Shown here one piece after another: positions 36,277 through 47,987 of a stretch of DNA of 64,000 nt. The notes beneath the pieces were generated by a model. That model saw only the letters and a program-made list of their open reading frames with translations, made no database searches and was not told where the DNA came from. This DNA is from an uncultured SAR86 cluster bacterium. Lineage in GTDB: Bacteria > Pseudomonadota > Gammaproteobacteria > Magnimaribacterales > D2472. Where the stretch lies: NCBI GenBank assembly GCA_902594515.1, contig CACJML010000001.1, forward strand, positions 210,977 to 274,976, given 5' to 3'. Position 1 is the stretch's first letter, and the number at the start of each line of letters is the position of its first letter. The position numbers and the translations under genes are program-made.

Positions 36277-37263
36277 TTAATTTTTATGCAATTCTTCATT
36301 AAGTTTTAGTGATTTTTTATTTGGTACCGCCTCAACCTGACCTGTTAAAGAATTTCTTCTAAAAATAAGGTTAGATTTTCCAGATAACTCAGATGCCTTA
36401 ACTATTTTATCTTCATCAACTATGGAGACTTTCGATCCAGAAGTTAGGTATAAACCAGCTTCAATTATACAGTCATCTCCGAGAGGTATTCCTAATCCAG
36501 AGTTAGCGCCCAAAAGACATCTTTTCCCAACACTAATTTTTACATTATTGCCTCCAGAAAGGGTGCCCATCGTACTTGAACCGCCTCCAAGATCAGAGTG
36601 TTCTCCAACAACAACACCTGCAGAGATTCGACCTTCAATCATTGCTGGGCCTAGGGTGCCAGCATTAAAATTTACAAAACCTTCATGCATGACAGTTGTG
36701 CCGCTCGCTAGATACGCTCCTAATCTAACTCTAGAGCCATCTGCAACTCTTACTCCTGAAGGAGCAATATAATTTAGCAAAGGTGGAAATTTATCAATAC
36801 TATAAACTTGAAGTGGTAGACCATCATTGTCATCTAGGTAGAAGGGCTCAATCTCATCCACACATATTGGCCCTTTATTAGTCCATGCAATATTTCTTAA
36901 AGTTTGGAATAAACCTTCTAGATTTAATGTATTAGGTTTAAATGATCTATAAGAAATCAGGTGGAGCTTTAAAAACGCAACTGCAATAGAGTTTATTGGC
37001 TCATCATTCTTAATTTGAGTAAGAACATATCTCTTATTTTTTTGCAAAGGCTTTATTTTAATGTCATCGATTGAAGACATAAATTCATCTTTGTTTATGT
37101 CAGTAACAAAATCATTTTTACCTAACATTTCTGAAAAGGCATCAAATAATTCATTGCCTTGATCAATAATTTTTGTGAAATGAACTTCAATGAGCTGACC
37201 TTTTGAGTCAGTTGTACCAATTCCAAAACCAATGATTGGAAATTTTAAATTTCGATCAAACAT
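36277..37263 (-). CDS. dapD: Tetrahydrodipicolinate N-succinyltransferase (pseudomonad-type DapD)
   Basis: Succinylates tetrahydrodipicolinate using succinyl-CoA, the step before the aminotransferase and DapE. The central region (about 170-280) is a left-handed beta helix of hexapeptide repeats; RVRLGAYLASGTTVMHEGFV is the diagnostic block. At 328 aa it resembles the longer form of Pseudomonas and actinobacteria rather than the 274-aa E. coli enzyme, which has a different N-terminal domain. ATG start. It lies between glnD and dapE, and the map-glnD-dapD order is shared with E. coli. Confidence 0.95.
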   Translation of the reverse strand: MFDRNLKFPIIGFGIGTTDSKGQLIEVHFTKIIDQGNELFDAFSEMLGKNDFVTDINKDEFMSSIDDIKIKPLQKNKRYVLTQIKNDEPINSIAVAFLKLHLISYRSFKPNTLNLEGLFQTLRNIAWTNKGPICVDEIEPFYLDDNDGLPLQVYSIDKFPPLLNYIAPSGVRVADGSRVRLGAYLASGTTVMHEGFVNFNAGTLGPAMIEGRISAGVVVGEHSDLGGGSSTMGTLSGGNNVKISVGKRCLLGANSGLGIPLGDDCIIEAGLYLTSGSKVSIVDEDKIVKASELSGKSNLIFRRNSLTGQVEAVPNKKSLKLNEELHKN

Positions 37264-37265
37264 AC

Positions 37266-39770
37266 CTATAAATTATTGAGACTTTTTGTAAGGTCATTTT
37301 TTTTATTTTTAGTTAAGAATTTTCCATTCTTTGAGTCTAAAAGCTGAAAATTATCTTCCACTCTCTCACCCAAAGTAGTAATTCTTGCAGAATGTACATC
37401 AATATTTAAATCAAGGAAAGATTTTGCAATTTTTACCAAGAGCTTTGGTTGATCAAGCGTCTCAATGCAGAGTAGAGTTTTCATGAGGTTTTTATCTTCT
37501 GAAAAATTAATCTTAGTAACCATTTGAAATGGCTTCTTGATTTTTTTTGAAAGCTTAATATTTGAAGTGGGAGACAATATACCCTTATTTATTTTATTTA
37601 TGATTGATTCAAAATCAGATTTATAGAGGTTGTTGCCAAGCTTACGGTGTTTGACCAAGAATGAGTTCAATGCAAACTTATTATCGTTAGTGGTTTGAAT
37701 ATCAGCATCGTAAGTTTCCAGCATCAAACCATCGATTAATTCACATGCACGTAAGAATAGACCTTTCCTATTAGCTGTAAACAATGTTAAAGAAATATAA
37801 TCGTTTAATTTTCGTATTCCAGCACTCGATTGACCATCATAGTTAGTAATTATTTCTGCATGTGACTTGAGAGATGCAATATTATTTTTTTGAAAATAAG
37901 ACTCTGGCATCATTTTCCAAATCTTAGAAATTTTATTAATTTCAGCCTTAGAAAACGCCTCTAAAGTTCTAGCTTTTCTGTCTCGAATGCTGACCTTCTG
38001 AGGGACTTCCTCCTGATTAAGAATACTTCTAGAAGTAATGTATAGGCTTTTAAGTAGGTCGTGTTTCCAAGAATTCCATAAATTAGGATTCGTGCCCCTG
38101 ATATCGTTTATTGTCAGAAGAAATAGATAGTTTAATTTCTCGATGGTATTTACGGTAGCAATAAATTCATCAACTGTGTGTTTGTCATGAACATCCTTCT
38201 TTTGAGCAATTGAGGACATAAAAAGATGGTTTTTTACAAGCCAAACCAATAATTCCTCATCTGCTTTAGAAATTCCAGCTCTTAGGGCAAAATCATGGAC
38301 CATGCTTGATCCTATCTCAGAATGGTTGCCTCCCTTTCCCTTACCTAGGTCATGAAATAGCCCAGCTAAATAAAGTATTTCAATCTTTGGAAGCTTTCTA
38401 ATAAGCTCTGATTCCATATCAAAATCTTTAATATTAGTTCCGATATACATTTGACGCATATTTCTGACAACCTTGAAAGTATGTTCATCAACAGTGTATA
38501 TGTGAAACATATCAAACTGCATTTGTCCCTGTATCATTTTGAATTCAGGAATAATCTTTCCAAGGATTCCCAACTGTTTCATTTTTTTAAGAATGCTGGA
38601 TAGATGATGTTTAGATTTAAGTAATTCTAGGAATTGTTGTTGTATTTTTTTATGCAGGAATTGCTTATCTTGAATCTTTTTTAATGCTAACTTAATTTTG
38701 TAAGCAGTTTGAAGATTAAGTTCGAATAGATTTTTATTACCACCTAACTTTTGGAAGACATCCAGGATATCACTTGGAGAATTAATTTTTCCATCGTAAA
38801 TAAATTTTTTTGTAATGCCTTTTATTAATCTATCAAAATCAATGTTGGATCCGAAATGACTAGGGTCTTCAATGCAGGCTTGAAGAAATAGCTGATGAAA
38901 ATCAGTAATCGTTGAAGCATCATTAAAAAAATCTTTCATAAATTTTTCTACCGCAGAAAGGCTTTTACTATTGCGATAGTTAAACTGTTTTGCTGCATCA
39001 ACCTGAAGCTCAAAGCTAAGACGGTTTTGGTTGCTTTTTAGATTGAGCCAATATCTAATAATTTTCATCCGACGAGAGGAGTTTAATAATGACTTCATCT
39101 CATTGCGATTGAAGATATCCATTTTCAGTTTTTTAATGCTTTCAATTTCAAGACATTTTTGACAAATCCATTCAACGCTATGAATATCTCTTAGGCAACC
39201 AGGCGACTCTTTAATGTCTGGTTCAAGATTAAACTCGGTTGAATTAAATTTTTGATATCTTTCAATTGCTTCATTTTCCTTGAAGTTAAAAAATACCTTC
39301 TTTCTTATTTTTTTATGCAATGCTTTTAAATCACGATTAAATGCAGTTATATTTTTTTTTGATCCTGATAAAACTCTGATTGATAGCAAAGAGGTATACT
39401 CCTGCAAGTCATTTCTTGCTAGTTTTTGCATGGCAGACACGGAACGAACAGAATGACCAACCTTAAAGTTTTGGTCCCATAACCAAGAAATAAAATTATT
39501 TAGTTCTTCTTCAGGCTTTTTTTTTGGATCTTGATCAATGATTGTTAAATCTATATCAGATGCAGGGAATAGCTCCTCTCGTCCGTAGCCGCCTATTGCG
39601 CACAAGATATATCTTGAAGACAATCCATGCTCAGCAAATCTTTTGCTAAGAGCCTTATCAATAACCCGAGTCCTTTTCTTAAGATATTTGTCTACGCCAA
39701 TTGGATTTTTTTGAAGAATTTTTAGATCGTTTAAAAACTCTTCATCAATTAATTCTAATGACTTATGCAA
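37266..39770 (-). CDS. glnD: Bifunctional [PII] uridylyltransferase/uridylyl-removing enzyme GlnD
   Basis: Senses glutamine and modifies or demodifies the PII protein to control nitrogen assimilation. The nucleotidyltransferase site is GGYGREELFPASDIDLT near the N-terminus, the hydrolase HD motif is in FHDLGKGKGGNHSEIG, and two ACT domains end the protein (about 670-740 and 755-825). I chose the TTG at 39770, which overlaps the map stop by 8 nt and has GAAG upstream. An in-frame start at 39884 would overlap map by 122 nt and adds a stretch not expected for the family. That gives 834 aa against 890 in E. coli. No glnB or amtB is in the window. Confidence 0.93.
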   Translation of the reverse strand: MHKSLELIDEEFLNDLKILQKNPIGVDKYLKKRTRVIDKALSKRFAEHGLSSRYILCAIGGYGREELFPASDIDLTIIDQDPKKKPEEELNNFISWLWDQNFKVGHSVRSVSAMQKLARNDLQEYTSLLSIRVLSGSKKNITAFNRDLKALHKKIRKKVFFNFKENEAIERYQKFNSTEFNLEPDIKESPGCLRDIHSVEWICQKCLEIESIKKLKMDIFNRNEMKSLLNSSRRMKIIRYWLNLKSNQNRLSFELQVDAAKQFNYRNSKSLSAVEKFMKDFFNDASTITDFHQLFLQACIEDPSHFGSNIDFDRLIKGITKKFIYDGKINSPSDILDVFQKLGGNKNLFELNLQTAYKIKLALKKIQDKQFLHKKIQQQFLELLKSKHHLSSILKKMKQLGILGKIIPEFKMIQGQMQFDMFHIYTVDEHTFKVVRNMRQMYIGTNIKDFDMESELIRKLPKIEILYLAGLFHDLGKGKGGNHSEIGSSMVHDFALRAGISKADEELLVWLVKNHLFMSSIAQKKDVHDKHTVDEFIATVNTIEKLNYLFLLTINDIRGTNPNLWNSWKHDLLKSLYITSRSILNQEEVPQKVSIRDRKARTLEAFSKAEINKISKIWKMMPESYFQKNNIASLKSHAEIITNYDGQSSAGIRKLNDYISLTLFTANRKGLFLRACELIDGLMLETYDADIQTTNDNKFALNSFLVKHRKLGNNLYKSDFESIINKINKGILSPTSNIKLSKKIKKPFQMVTKINFSEDKNLMKTLLCIETLDQPKLLVKIAKSFLDLNIDVHSARITTLGERVEDNFQLLDSKNGKFLTKNKKNDLTKSLNNL

Positions 39771-40536
39771 AATTTTCTTCTGATCGTTGGGTGAGAACTT
39801 CAAACCCTTGTTCTGTAACCGCGATTGTATGCTCCCATTGAGCTGAATTTCTTCCATCTTTAGTCTCAACAGTCCATCCATCACTTAATAATTTAGTATG
39901 CTTCTTTCCCTGATTAATCATGGGTTCAATGGTAAAACACATTCCAGCTTTTAGTTCTAGTCCAGTACCAAATTTTCCATAGTGCAAAACTTGGGGTTCA
40001 TCATGATAAACCTTGCCAATTCCGTGACCACAGTAATCTTCAACTACACTGTAATGATTTTGCTCTGCATGCTGTTGAATTACCGCCCCAATGTCTCCAA
40101 GTCTTGCTCCAGGTCTGACCACTTCAATAGCCTTATATAAACATTCTTGAGTGACCTTAACCAGACGTTCATTATGAGGCTGTGTTTTACCAACTAAGAA
40201 CATTTTGGATGTATCGCCATGCCAGCCATCTTTTAATACTGTTACATCAATATTAATAATATCTCCATCTTTTAAAATCTTATTTGGAGAGGGGATGCCA
40301 TGACAAATAACTTGATTAACACTGGCACAAATTGTTTTTTCATACCCTCTATATCCAACATTAGCAGGGACAGCTTTTTGAACTTCTGTAATATGTTTAA
40401 AACAGATATTATCAAGCTCCTCTGTAGACGCTCCCGGTACGACAAAAGGAGTTACTACATCCAAAACTTCGGCAGCAAGTTGCCCTGCAGTTCGCATGCA
40501 GTCAATCTCTTGTTGACTTTTTAAATTTATAGCCAT
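39763..40536 (-). CDS. map: Methionine aminopeptidase, type I
   Basis: Removes the initiator methionine from nascent proteins. The five metal ligands are recognisable: two Asp in INIDVTVLKDGWHGDTSKMF, His in GHGIGKVYHDEP, Glu in FTIEPMI and a final Glu in QWEHTIAVTEQG. 257 aa, normal length. ATG start. It is the first gene of the minus-strand map-glnD-dapD-dapE group and is divergent from carA across 138 nt. In E. coli map is divergent from rpsB-tsf; those genes are elsewhere here. Confidence 0.97.
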   Translation of the reverse strand: MAINLKSQQEIDCMRTAGQLAAEVLDVVTPFVVPGASTEELDNICFKHITEVQKAVPANVGYRGYEKTICASVNQVICHGIPSPNKILKDGDIINIDVTVLKDGWHGDTSKMFLVGKTQPHNERLVKVTQECLYKAIEVVRPGARLGDIGAVIQQHAEQNHYSVVEDYCGHGIGKVYHDEPQVLHYGKFGTGLELKAGMCFTIEPMINQGKKHTKLLSDGWTVETKDGRNSAQWEHTIAVTEQGFEVLTQRSEENFA

Positions 40537-40674
40537 TTATTTACTATTTTGTGTGGACGTAGTCACTTAATGTATGTAAAGTACAATTTTAATGCCTGCT
40601 TGTAATTTTAGCTCATTAAAACCAAAAAATTTTCTTAAAAATTTCAATTTGTTTTTCCCTTTTGGAGACCAAAA

Positions 40675-41796
40675 TTGAGTGGTTTTCAAGCTTATTTGTA
40701 CCTCGAAAATGGTGAATTATACAGTGGTATTGGCTTTGGTATAAAAAAGCATGAAACAGCTGAAGTTGTATTCAACACAGCCCTTAGTGGATATCAAGAA
40801 ATAATTACCGATCCGTCATATGCAAAGCAAATAATCACTTTTACAAATCCGCACATTGGTAATACAGGTATCAACGAAGAAGATAATGAAGCTAGCTCTA
40901 TTTATGCAAGCGGGATTGTTATTAGGTCTTTAACCGAAATACCTAGCAGCTGGAGAAGCACGACCTCTCTTCAGGATTTCTTAATCAAAAATAATTCAAT
41001 TGGAATTAGTGGTATTGATACTAGAAAGCTTGTAAATACTTTGCGAGAAACTGGCTCACAAAGAGCAATCATTGCTGCAAATGATTCATTGGATCCAACA
41101 GATGCTAAAAAAGAATTAGAAAAATTTTCTGGACTCGGGGGGCTTGATTTAGCAAAGGTAGTTTCAACAAAAGATTCATATACATGGGATGAGGGTGTGT
41201 GGCCTGATTTCAAAAAAACTTCATCAGATTTTCACATAGTGGCAATTGACTTTGGAATAAAAGAAAACATCCTAAGGCTGCTGGCTGAACATGTCGGGAA
41301 AATAACTGTGGTTAATGCGCAAACGCCAATTGAGGAAATTCTAAATTTTAAACCAGATGGGATTTTTCTATCCAATGGACCCGGAGATCCAGAACCTTGC
41401 GACTACGCAATTGAAAATATTAAGATTGCTTTGGACAAAAAGATTCCAATTTTTGGAATTTGTTTAGGACACCAACTTCTAGCAATTGCAGGCGGTTGCA
41501 AAACTTACAAAATGAAATTTGGTCATCATGGCGCTAATCATCCTGTTCAAGACTTAAGATCAAATGAAGTAGCAATAACTAGTCAAAATCACGGTTTTGC
41601 TATCGAGGAAAAATCTATACCTGAGGATATAACCATTACCCATCGCTCACTATTTGATAAGTCAATTCAGGGAATACAATTTGATAATAAGCCAGCATTT
41701 AGTTTTCAAGGACATCCTGAGGCGAGCCCTGGACCCCATGAGCTCATCAGCCTATTTAATAAATTTAAAGACATGATTGAGGAAAATAATGCCTAA
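40675..41796 (+). CDS. carA: Carbamoyl-phosphate synthase small subunit
   Basis: The glutaminase subunit that supplies ammonia to CarB for carbamoyl phosphate, the precursor of arginine and pyrimidines. The class I amidotransferase triad is seen as Cys in [11 protein letters not shown] and His/Glu in [11 protein letters not shown]; the N-terminal small-chain domain occupies ~1-150. The TTG start is preceded by GGAGA 6 nt upstream, and no ATG fits. 373 aa, normal. I saw no attenuator hairpin in the 138-nt upstream region, which also serves divergent map. The last 8 nt overlap carB. Confidence 0.97.
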   Translation: MSGFQAYLYLENGELYSGIGFGIKKHETAEVVFNTALSGYQEIITDPSYAKQIITFTNPHIGNTGINEEDNEASSIYASGIVIRSLTEIPSSWRSTTSLQDFLIKNNSIGISGIDTRKLVNTLRETGSQRAIIAANDSLDPTDAKKELEKFSGLGGLDLAKVVSTKDSYTWDEGVWPDFKKTSSDFHIVAIDFGIKENILRLLAEHVGKITVVNAQTPIEEILNFKPDGIFLSNGPGDPEPCDYAIENIKIALDKKIPIFGICLGHQLLAIAGGCKTYKMKFGHHGANHPVQDLRSNEVAITSQNHGFAIEEKSIPEDITITHRSLFDKSIQGIQFDNKPAFSFQGHPEASPGPHELISLFNKFKDMIEENNA

Positions 41797-44700
41797 AAGA
41801 ACTGATATTCAATCAATCATGATTATAGGTGCAGGCCCAATTATTATTGGTCAAGCATGTGAATTTGATTACTCTGGAGCACAGGCTTGCAAGGCTTTAA
41901 AAAAAGAGGGCTTTAAGGTAATTTTGGTCAATTCTAATCCAGCCACAATTATGACAGATCCAACTTTGGCTGATAAGACATACATCGAACCAATTGAGTG
42001 GCAATCAATTGCAAAGATTATTGAAAAAGAGAGGCCTGACGCAATATTGCCGACGATGGGTGGCCAGACTGGTTTGAATACTGCACTAACATTGGCAAAA
42101 GAGGGAGTACTTGAGAAATATGGTGTTGAGCTAATTGGCGCATCTAGAGAAGCTATTGATAAAGCTGAAGATAGGGAATTATTTGATAAAACAATGAAAT
42201 CAATTGGAATTGATACACCAACTTCAGGAATAGCTCACTCAATGGATGATGCATTCGCAGTCCAGAAAGAAATTGGATTTCCATGCATTATTAGGCCATC
42301 TTTCACCCTCGGTGGAACGGGTGGTGGAGTAGCATATAACATCCAAGAGTTTGAAGAGATTTGTAAGAAAGGATTAGACCTTTCACCAACAAACGAATTG
42401 CTTATTGATGAATCACTTATTGGTTGGAAGGAGTTTGAATTAGAGGTTGTAAGAGATAGAAATGACAATTGTATTATTATCTGTTCCATTGAGAATATTG
42501 ATCCCATGGGTGTTCACACTGGCGACTCAATCACAATTGCACCAGCGCAAACACTAACAGATAAAGAGTATCAGGTCCTGCGTGACTTATCTTTTAAGAT
42601 TTTAAGGGAAATTGGCGTTGAAACTGGCGGTAGCAATGTCCAATTTGCTGTAAATCCTTCAACTGGGAAGGTAGTTGTAATTGAAATGAATCCTAGAGTT
42701 TCAAGATCTTCAGCTCTTGCATCAAAAGCTACAGGTTTTCCAATAGCAAAAGTTGCGGCTCTGTTGTCGGTTGGTTTTACTCTTGATGAACTTAAAAATG
42801 ACATTACTCAGGGATTAACTCCCGCTTCTTTTGAGCCATCTATTGATTATGTTGTTACGAAAATTCCAAAGTTTGCTTTTGAAAAGTTTCCTCAGGCTAA
42901 TTCAAGACTAACAACTCAAATGAAATCAGTCGGTGAAGTTATGTCTATTGGAAGAACTTTTCAAGAATCTTTTCAAAAAGCTCTACAAAGCATGGAAGAA
43001 GGTCTTTATGGTTTTGAATCCATCCTTGATTCTGAAAAAAACCAAAATGAAACATTGCAATATGAGCTAACTTTTCCAGGTCCTAGCAGAATACTTTATT
43101 TAGCTGATGCAATGAGACTTGGCTGGGATGATGAAAAACTTCATAAGCTGACAGGGATTGATACATGGTTTCTTTTCCAATTCAGAGATTTGATTAACGA
43201 AGAGTTAAATCTAGAGGGGCTCAGAATAGATCAAATTGAAAAAGAAAAGCTCCTTGCTTTAAAACAAAAAGGATTCTCAGACAGAAAACTGGCTACCTGC
43301 CTCAGAAGTGAAGAGAAAGAGATTAGAAAAAGAAGAATTTCAGAAAATATCCTCCCAGCCTTTAAGAGGGTTGATACTTGTGCTGGAGAATTTGCAACTG
43401 AAACGGCCTATATGTATTCAACTTATGATGGTTTTTGCGAGTCAAACCCAACAGCAAATAAAAAAGTTATTGTTTTAGGCAGTGGACCAAACAGAATAGG
43501 ACAAGGTATTGAATTTGATTATTGTTGTGTTCATGCATCAATGGCTTTGCAAGAAGAAGGATATGAATCAATTATGATTAATTGCAATCCTGAGACCGTG
43601 TCAACTGATTACGATACTTCGAACAGGCTTTATTTTGAACCAATAACTGAAGAAAAAGTTTTAGATATTATTGAATTAGAAAAGCCAGTGGGCGTAATCA
43701 TTCAATTTGGCGGCCAAACTCCATTAAAACTTGCTGAAGCTTTGCATGATAAGGGTGTAAAAATTCTTGGAACTGACATAGACGCTATCGATAGATCTGA
43801 GGATAGAAAAAGGTTTCAAGAGTTGATTAATCTGTTGTCATTGAAACAACCCACAAATACCACTGTAAAAAATCTTGATGAGGCTTTGGAGGCCTCAGAA
43901 ACAATTGGTTATCCGATAGTTGTAAGGCCTTCATACGTCCTAGGCGGAAGAGCAATGGAACTTGTTCATAAAAAAGAAGAACTTGAAAAATACTTAGGAG
44001 AAGCAGTAGAAATTTCAGAAGATAAACCAATTTTACTTGATAGTTATCTAAAAGATGCAATCGAGTTAGATGTTGATGTTATATCTGATGGTAAAGACAT
44101 AAAAATTGGTGGAGTTCTTCAGCATATTGAGCAGGCAGGAATTCATTCTGGAGATTCCGCATGCTCATTGCCACCTTACAGCCTAGACAAAAAAATTATT
44201 AATGAAATTAAGGCTCAAGCAGTAAAAATTGCGAAAGAACTTAATATTATTGGTTTAATGAATGTTCAGTTTGCTGTAATAGAAAATGAGATTTTTATCA
44301 TCGAAGTTAATCCAAGAGCATCTAGAACGGTTCCTTTTATATCTAAAGCAATTGGTATATCGCTTGTTAAAGATGCTACTAAAGCAATGATTGGCAAGAG
44401 CCTTCCAGATAATGATTACTATGAATCTTTATCGCCTGAATTGTCATTTGTTAAAGAGGCTGTGATGCCTTTTGATAAGTTTCCTCTTGTTGATCCTATT
44501 TTAGGACCAGAAATGAAATCTACTGGAGAGGTAATGGGCATAGGTAAAACTTTTGGGGAAGCATATGCTAAAGCCCAGCTCGCAGCAAAGAAAAATATTG
44601 TCACTTCTGGAAAAGTCTTTGTGAGCGTAAAAGAGAGCGATAAGAAATATTTGCAAGATCTTATTCCAAAACTTATCGATAGTGGCTTTTCTCTTATTGC

Positions 44701-44995
44701 AACAACTGGGACTGCAAAAACTGTAAAGGATTTGGGTTTTAATTGTGAAATCATTAACAAAGTTACCGAGGGACGACCTCATATTGTTGATGAATTAGTT
44801 AACAAAAAGGTAGATATTGTTATTAATACAACTGAGGGAAGGCAATCTATTGAGGATTCAGCCTCGATAAGAAAGACAGCACTCCAAAATAAGATTTTTT
44901 GTACCACAACTATTTTTGGAGCATTTGCATTTGTTGAAGCCTTAAAAACTTCAAGAGAGGATTGGTCCTTTTCTGCAATCCAAGAAATTAATTAA
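41789..44995 (+). CDS. carB: Carbamoyl-phosphate synthase large subunit
   Basis: Makes carbamoyl phosphate from bicarbonate, ammonia and two ATP. The two homologous halves each have an ATP-grasp fold: the first starts [20 protein letters not shown] and the second [19 protein letters not shown] (about residue 550). A C-terminal MGS-like regulatory domain (about 935-1068) would bind effectors such as UMP or ornithine. The ATG at 41789 gives 1068 aa (E. coli 1073); an earlier in-frame start at 41777 lies inside carA. Followed by greA, as in many gammaproteobacteria. Confidence 0.98.
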   Translation: MPKRTDIQSIMIIGAGPIIIGQACEFDYSGAQACKALKKEGFKVILVNSNPATIMTDPTLADKTYIEPIEWQSIAKIIEKERPDAILPTMGGQTGLNTALTLAKEGVLEKYGVELIGASREAIDKAEDRELFDKTMKSIGIDTPTSGIAHSMDDAFAVQKEIGFPCIIRPSFTLGGTGGGVAYNIQEFEEICKKGLDLSPTNELLIDESLIGWKEFELEVVRDRNDNCIIICSIENIDPMGVHTGDSITIAPAQTLTDKEYQVLRDLSFKILREIGVETGGSNVQFAVNPSTGKVVVIEMNPRVSRSSALASKATGFPIAKVAALLSVGFTLDELKNDITQGLTPASFEPSIDYVVTKIPKFAFEKFPQANSRLTTQMKSVGEVMSIGRTFQESFQKALQSMEEGLYGFESILDSEKNQNETLQYELTFPGPSRILYLADAMRLGWDDEKLHKLTGIDTWFLFQFRDLINEELNLEGLRIDQIEKEKLLALKQKGFSDRKLATCLRSEEKEIRKRRISENILPAFKRVDTCAGEFATETAYMYSTYDGFCESNPTANKKVIVLGSGPNRIGQGIEFDYCCVHASMALQEEGYESIMINCNPETVSTDYDTSNRLYFEPITEEKVLDIIELEKPVGVIIQFGGQTPLKLAEALHDKGVKILGTDIDAIDRSEDRKRFQELINLLSLKQPTNTTVKNLDEALEASETIGYPIVVRPSYVLGGRAMELVHKKEELEKYLGEAVEISEDKPILLDSYLKDAIELDVDVISDGKDIKIGGVLQHIEQAGIHSGDSACSLPPYSLDKKIINEIKAQAVKIAKELNIIGLMNVQFAVIENEIFIIEVNPRASRTVPFISKAIGISLVKDATKAMIGKSLPDNDYYESLSPELSFVKEAVMPFDKFPLVDPILGPEMKSTGEVMGIGKTFGEAYAKAQLAAKKNIVTSGKVFVSVKESDKKYLQDLIPKLIDSGFSLIATTGTAKTVKDLGFNCEIINKVTEGRPHIVDELVNKKVDIVINTTEGRQSIEDSASIRKTALQNKIFCTTTIFGAFAFVEALKTSREDWSFSAIQEIN

Positions 44996-45021
44996 TTCTT
45001 AAGTAATTGTATAATGACCTC

Positions 45022-45498
45022 ATGGACAAAAATCCAATTACAAAAGATGGTGAAAAAGCAATAAAAAGCGAACTTCATCAACTTAAAACTGTAGATAGGC
45101 CAAATATTTCACAAGCCATAGCGGAAGCAAGGGCGCATGGTGATTTAAAAGAAAACGCTGAATATCATGCAGCTAAAGAACAACAGGGCCTTCTTGAGCA
45201 AAAGATTGCTGAAATTGAGGCTACACTTGCTAATTGTCAAATCATAGATGTAAAAGAGATTCCTTATACTGGAAGAGTGGTATTTGGATCAACAGTAGAG
45301 GTTTACGATGTTTCTAATGATGCTGAAATTAGCTATCAGATTGTTGGGAATCTAGAATCTGATCCTGCAAACGGGAAGATTTCCATTGATACACCAATAG
45401 CAAAATCTCTTATTGGAAAGTCTGAAGGTGATGAGGTTGCAGTAGAGACACCCTCAGGAAAAATAAGCTTAGAAATTGTTTTAGTAAAACATAATTAA
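45022..45498 (+). CDS. greA: Transcription elongation factor GreA
   Basis: Stimulates RNA polymerase to cleave back-tracked transcripts. The N-terminal coiled coil carries the conserved acidic tip in [20 protein letters not shown], followed by the globular domain ending LEIVLVKHN. The ATG at 45022 gives 158 aa, exactly the E. coli length. There is no ribosome-binding site before it, and a perfect TATAAT lies so close upstream that a transcript would begin at about the start codon. It follows carB by 26 nt. Confidence 0.97.
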   Translation: MDKNPITKDGEKAIKSELHQLKTVDRPNISQAIAEARAHGDLKENAEYHAAKEQQGLLEQKIAEIEATLANCQIIDVKEIPYTGRVVFGSTVEVYDVSNDAEISYQIVGNLESDPANGKISIDTPIAKSLIGKSEGDEVAVETPSGKISLEIVLVKHN

Positions 45499-45499
45499 T

Positions 45500-46063
45500 A
45501 TGTTGCAAGATACTTGGGCATTGAAAGCTCAAAGAGAGGGTTATAGATCTCGTGCGGTTTATAAACTTGAAGAAATTCTGGTGAAAGTTAAATATAACAA
45601 TCAGTCTTGCAAAGTCTTGGACATAGGGTGTGCTCCTGGAGGCTGGAGCGACTATCTGATCAAAAAATATCCTAAATCATCATTATATGGAATTGATTTA
45701 CTAGACATAAAGCCAGTGAAAGGATTGAAGTTTTTCAAGGGGGATATTTGCAATATAGATAATATTACTGAGATTCATGACAAAAAAGGCAGTTTTGACC
45801 TTGTCATTTCTGATTTAGCCCCAAATTTAAGTGGTATAAGGGATGTTGATGAAATCAACGTTCATGAGCTTAATCTTGAAACTTTGAGGGTTGCTAACAG
45901 TTATTTGAATGATAGCGGAACTTTTATAGTTAAAACCTTTCAAAATACATTGCTCAAAAATTTTAGGACAGAAATGGAAAATTACTTCAGTTTAGTGCAA
46001 ACTTTCAAGCCCGCTGCTTCAAAAAGCAAATCAGGCGAGATCTATTTATATGGAGATAAATGA
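45500..46063 (+). CDS. rlmE: 23S rRNA (uridine-2552-2'-O)-methyltransferase RlmE
   Basis: Methylates U2552 in the A loop of 23S rRNA, a late step of large-subunit assembly. The SAM site is DIGCAPGGWSDYL, and the catalytic Lys-Asp-Lys-Glu series is represented by the first Lys in the AVYKLEEI region, Asp in SDLAPNLSG and Lys in FIVKTFQ. 187 aa, about 20 shorter than E. coli because the N-terminus is trimmed. ATG start 1 nt after greA. It sits before ftsH, the classic rlmE-ftsH pair. Confidence 0.95.
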   Translation: MLQDTWALKAQREGYRSRAVYKLEEILVKVKYNNQSCKVLDIGCAPGGWSDYLIKKYPKSSLYGIDLLDIKPVKGLKFFKGDICNIDNITEIHDKKGSFDLVISDLAPNLSGIRDVDEINVHELNLETLRVANSYLNDSGTFIVKTFQNTLLKNFRTEMENYFSLVQTFKPAASKSKSGEIYLYGDK

Positions 46064-46066
46064 ATA

Positions 46067-47980
46067 ATGAATAATCTTTTAAGAAATGCATTGGTATGGA
46101 TCGTGCTCGGGGCTTCCCTAATATTTCTTTTTAACAACATAGAAGAATCTAATTCAAATAGAAGAGAGCAGATCAGTTATTCTCAATTTAGACAAGAGGT
46201 TATTGGAGACAGAATTGCTGAAGTAACCTATAAAGGTGATCAAATGACCATTCATGGCCAAAGGCTTGATGGAACCAGATTTGAGACAAGACATCCTATT
46301 TATAAAAGAGATGAAGTAGTTGACAGTGCGCTCTCAGATAATGGTGTTGTAACTGTTTTTGAGTCTGCAGAAGAACCTTCAATTTGGTCACAATTACTTG
46401 TAGGTGCTTTTCCAATTCTGCTGCTTTTAGCAATATTTTTCTTCTTCATGAGACAAATGCAGGGCGGTGTATCAGGCCGAGGCGGACCAATGGCATTTGG
46501 CAAAAGTAAAGCCAAATTAATGGAGGGTGGAAAAGTGTCCACTACCTTTAAGGATGTTGCAGGTTGCGAGGAAGCCAAACAAGATGTTCAGGAACTTGTT
46601 GATTTTCTTAAAGATCCAACTAAATTTCAAAAACTTGGAGGAAAAATCCCAAGAGGAGTTTTGATGGTAGGTCCTCCAGGCACGGGAAAGACCCTTTTAG
46701 CAAGAGCTGTTGCAGGCGAAGCAAAGGTGCCTTTCTTCTCTATTTCAGGATCTGACTTTGTTGAAATGTTTGTGGGTGTTGGTGCCTCAAGAGTCAGAGA
46801 CATGTTTGATCAGGCAAAAAAACATGCCCCATGTATTGTTTTTATTGATGAAATAGATGCAGTTGGAAGACATAGAGGCGCCGGTTTAGGCGGCGGACAT
46901 GATGAGCGAGAACAAACTTTAAATCAGCTGCTCGTAGAAATGGATGGTTTTGAAGGTAATGATGGAATTATTGTCGTTGCTGCTACTAATAGACCAGACG
47001 TATTGGATCCAGCGTTACTAAGACCAGGGCGTTTTGATAGACAGGTTGTTGTTGATCTTCCGGACTTGAGAGGCAGAGAGCAAATACTAAAAGTTCATAT
47101 GAGAAAAGTGCCTATATCTAAAGACGTAGAGCCCTTGGTTATTGCTAGAGGAACACCAGGATTCTCAGGTGCAGACTTGGCAAATCTTGTCAATGAAGCT
47201 GCATTATTCGCAGCTAGATATTCAGATAAAAAAGTTGATCAGTCACATTTTGATTTAGCTAAAGACAAAATTATGATGGGTCCTGAAAGAAAATCAATGA
47301 TTCTTTCTGATGAGCACAAGCGAATTACCGCATACCATGAAGCAGGTCATGCTATTGTTGGCCGGCTAATGCCCGAACATGATCCAGTTTACAAAGTTAC
47401 TATAATTCCGCGAGGTAGAGCCTTAGGTGTAACGATGTTCTTACCCGAAGAAGACAAGTACATGCAGTCTCGCCAATATTTGTTAGGAAGAATTTCTGCT
47501 CTCTTTGGTGGAAGAATTGCTGAAGAAATTATTAATGGTAAGGATGGTATTACCACTGGAGCTTCAAATGATATTGATGTTGCTACAGGGATTGCTACTA
47601 ATATGGTTACTAAGTGGGGTTTATCTTCACTTGGACCGTTAAAATATGGTGATGAAGATACCAATCCTTTTTTAGGAAAGTCAGCTGCTATGCAAAATCA
47701 AACATTTGGTGCAGAAACATCCAACAAAATTGATGCTGAGATCAAGAAAATAATTGATGATTCATATTCAAAAGCAAAAAAACTTTTAAATGATAATTTA
47801 GAAAAGCTACATGTTATGGCTGATGCTCTCTTAAAGTATGAAACCATAGATGCTGATCAAATCGATGACATTATGGCTGGCGCAGAACCCAGGGAACCTA
47901 AAGATTGGAACGATGATGATAAGCCAAAAAAAACATCATCTAAGGATTCATCAATAAAAGGGCCTGTAGAAGAGCTATAA
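46067..47980 (+). CDS. ftsH: ATP-dependent zinc metalloprotease FtsH
   Basis: A membrane-bound AAA+ protease that degrades misfolded membrane proteins and short-lived regulators such as LpxC, which links it to the lipid A genes at the start of the window. Two membrane helices (about 5-22 and 105-125) flank a small periplasmic domain. The AAA module has Walker A GPPGTGKT and Walker [10 protein letters not shown], and the protease has HEAGH in [10 protein letters not shown]. 637 aa, normal. ATG start 3 nt after rlmE. The C-terminal 30 residues are charged and disordered. Confidence 0.98.
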   Translation: MNNLLRNALVWIVLGASLIFLFNNIEESNSNRREQISYSQFRQEVIGDRIAEVTYKGDQMTIHGQRLDGTRFETRHPIYKRDEVVDSALSDNGVVTVFESAEEPSIWSQLLVGAFPILLLLAIFFFFMRQMQGGVSGRGGPMAFGKSKAKLMEGGKVSTTFKDVAGCEEAKQDVQELVDFLKDPTKFQKLGGKIPRGVLMVGPPGTGKTLLARAVAGEAKVPFFSISGSDFVEMFVGVGASRVRDMFDQAKKHAPCIVFIDEIDAVGRHRGAGLGGGHDEREQTLNQLLVEMDGFEGNDGIIVVAATNRPDVLDPALLRPGRFDRQVVVDLPDLRGREQILKVHMRKVPISKDVEPLVIARGTPGFSGADLANLVNEAALFAARYSDKKVDQSHFDLAKDKIMMGPERKSMILSDEHKRITAYHEAGHAIVGRLMPEHDPVYKVTIIPRGRALGVTMFLPEEDKYMQSRQYLLGRISALFGGRIAEEIINGKDGITTGASNDIDVATGIATNMVTKWGLSSLGPLKYGDEDTNPFLGKSAAMQNQTFGAETSNKIDAEIKKIIDDSYSKAKKLLNDNLEKLHVMADALLKYETIDADQIDDIMAGAEPREPKDWNDDDKPKKTSSKDSSIKGPVEEL

Positions 47981-47987
47981 TTCAAAA

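Noticed and set aside
36422-36772. Open frame of 116 codons antisense to dapD
   Set aside because: It mirrors the hexapeptide-repeat gene on the other strand, has low-complexity Pro/Ser content and no ribosome site.
40537-40674. Divergent map-carA region as a regulatory element
   Set aside because: It must hold promoters for both genes, but I found no convincing -35/-10 pairs, attenuator hairpin or repressor palindrome.
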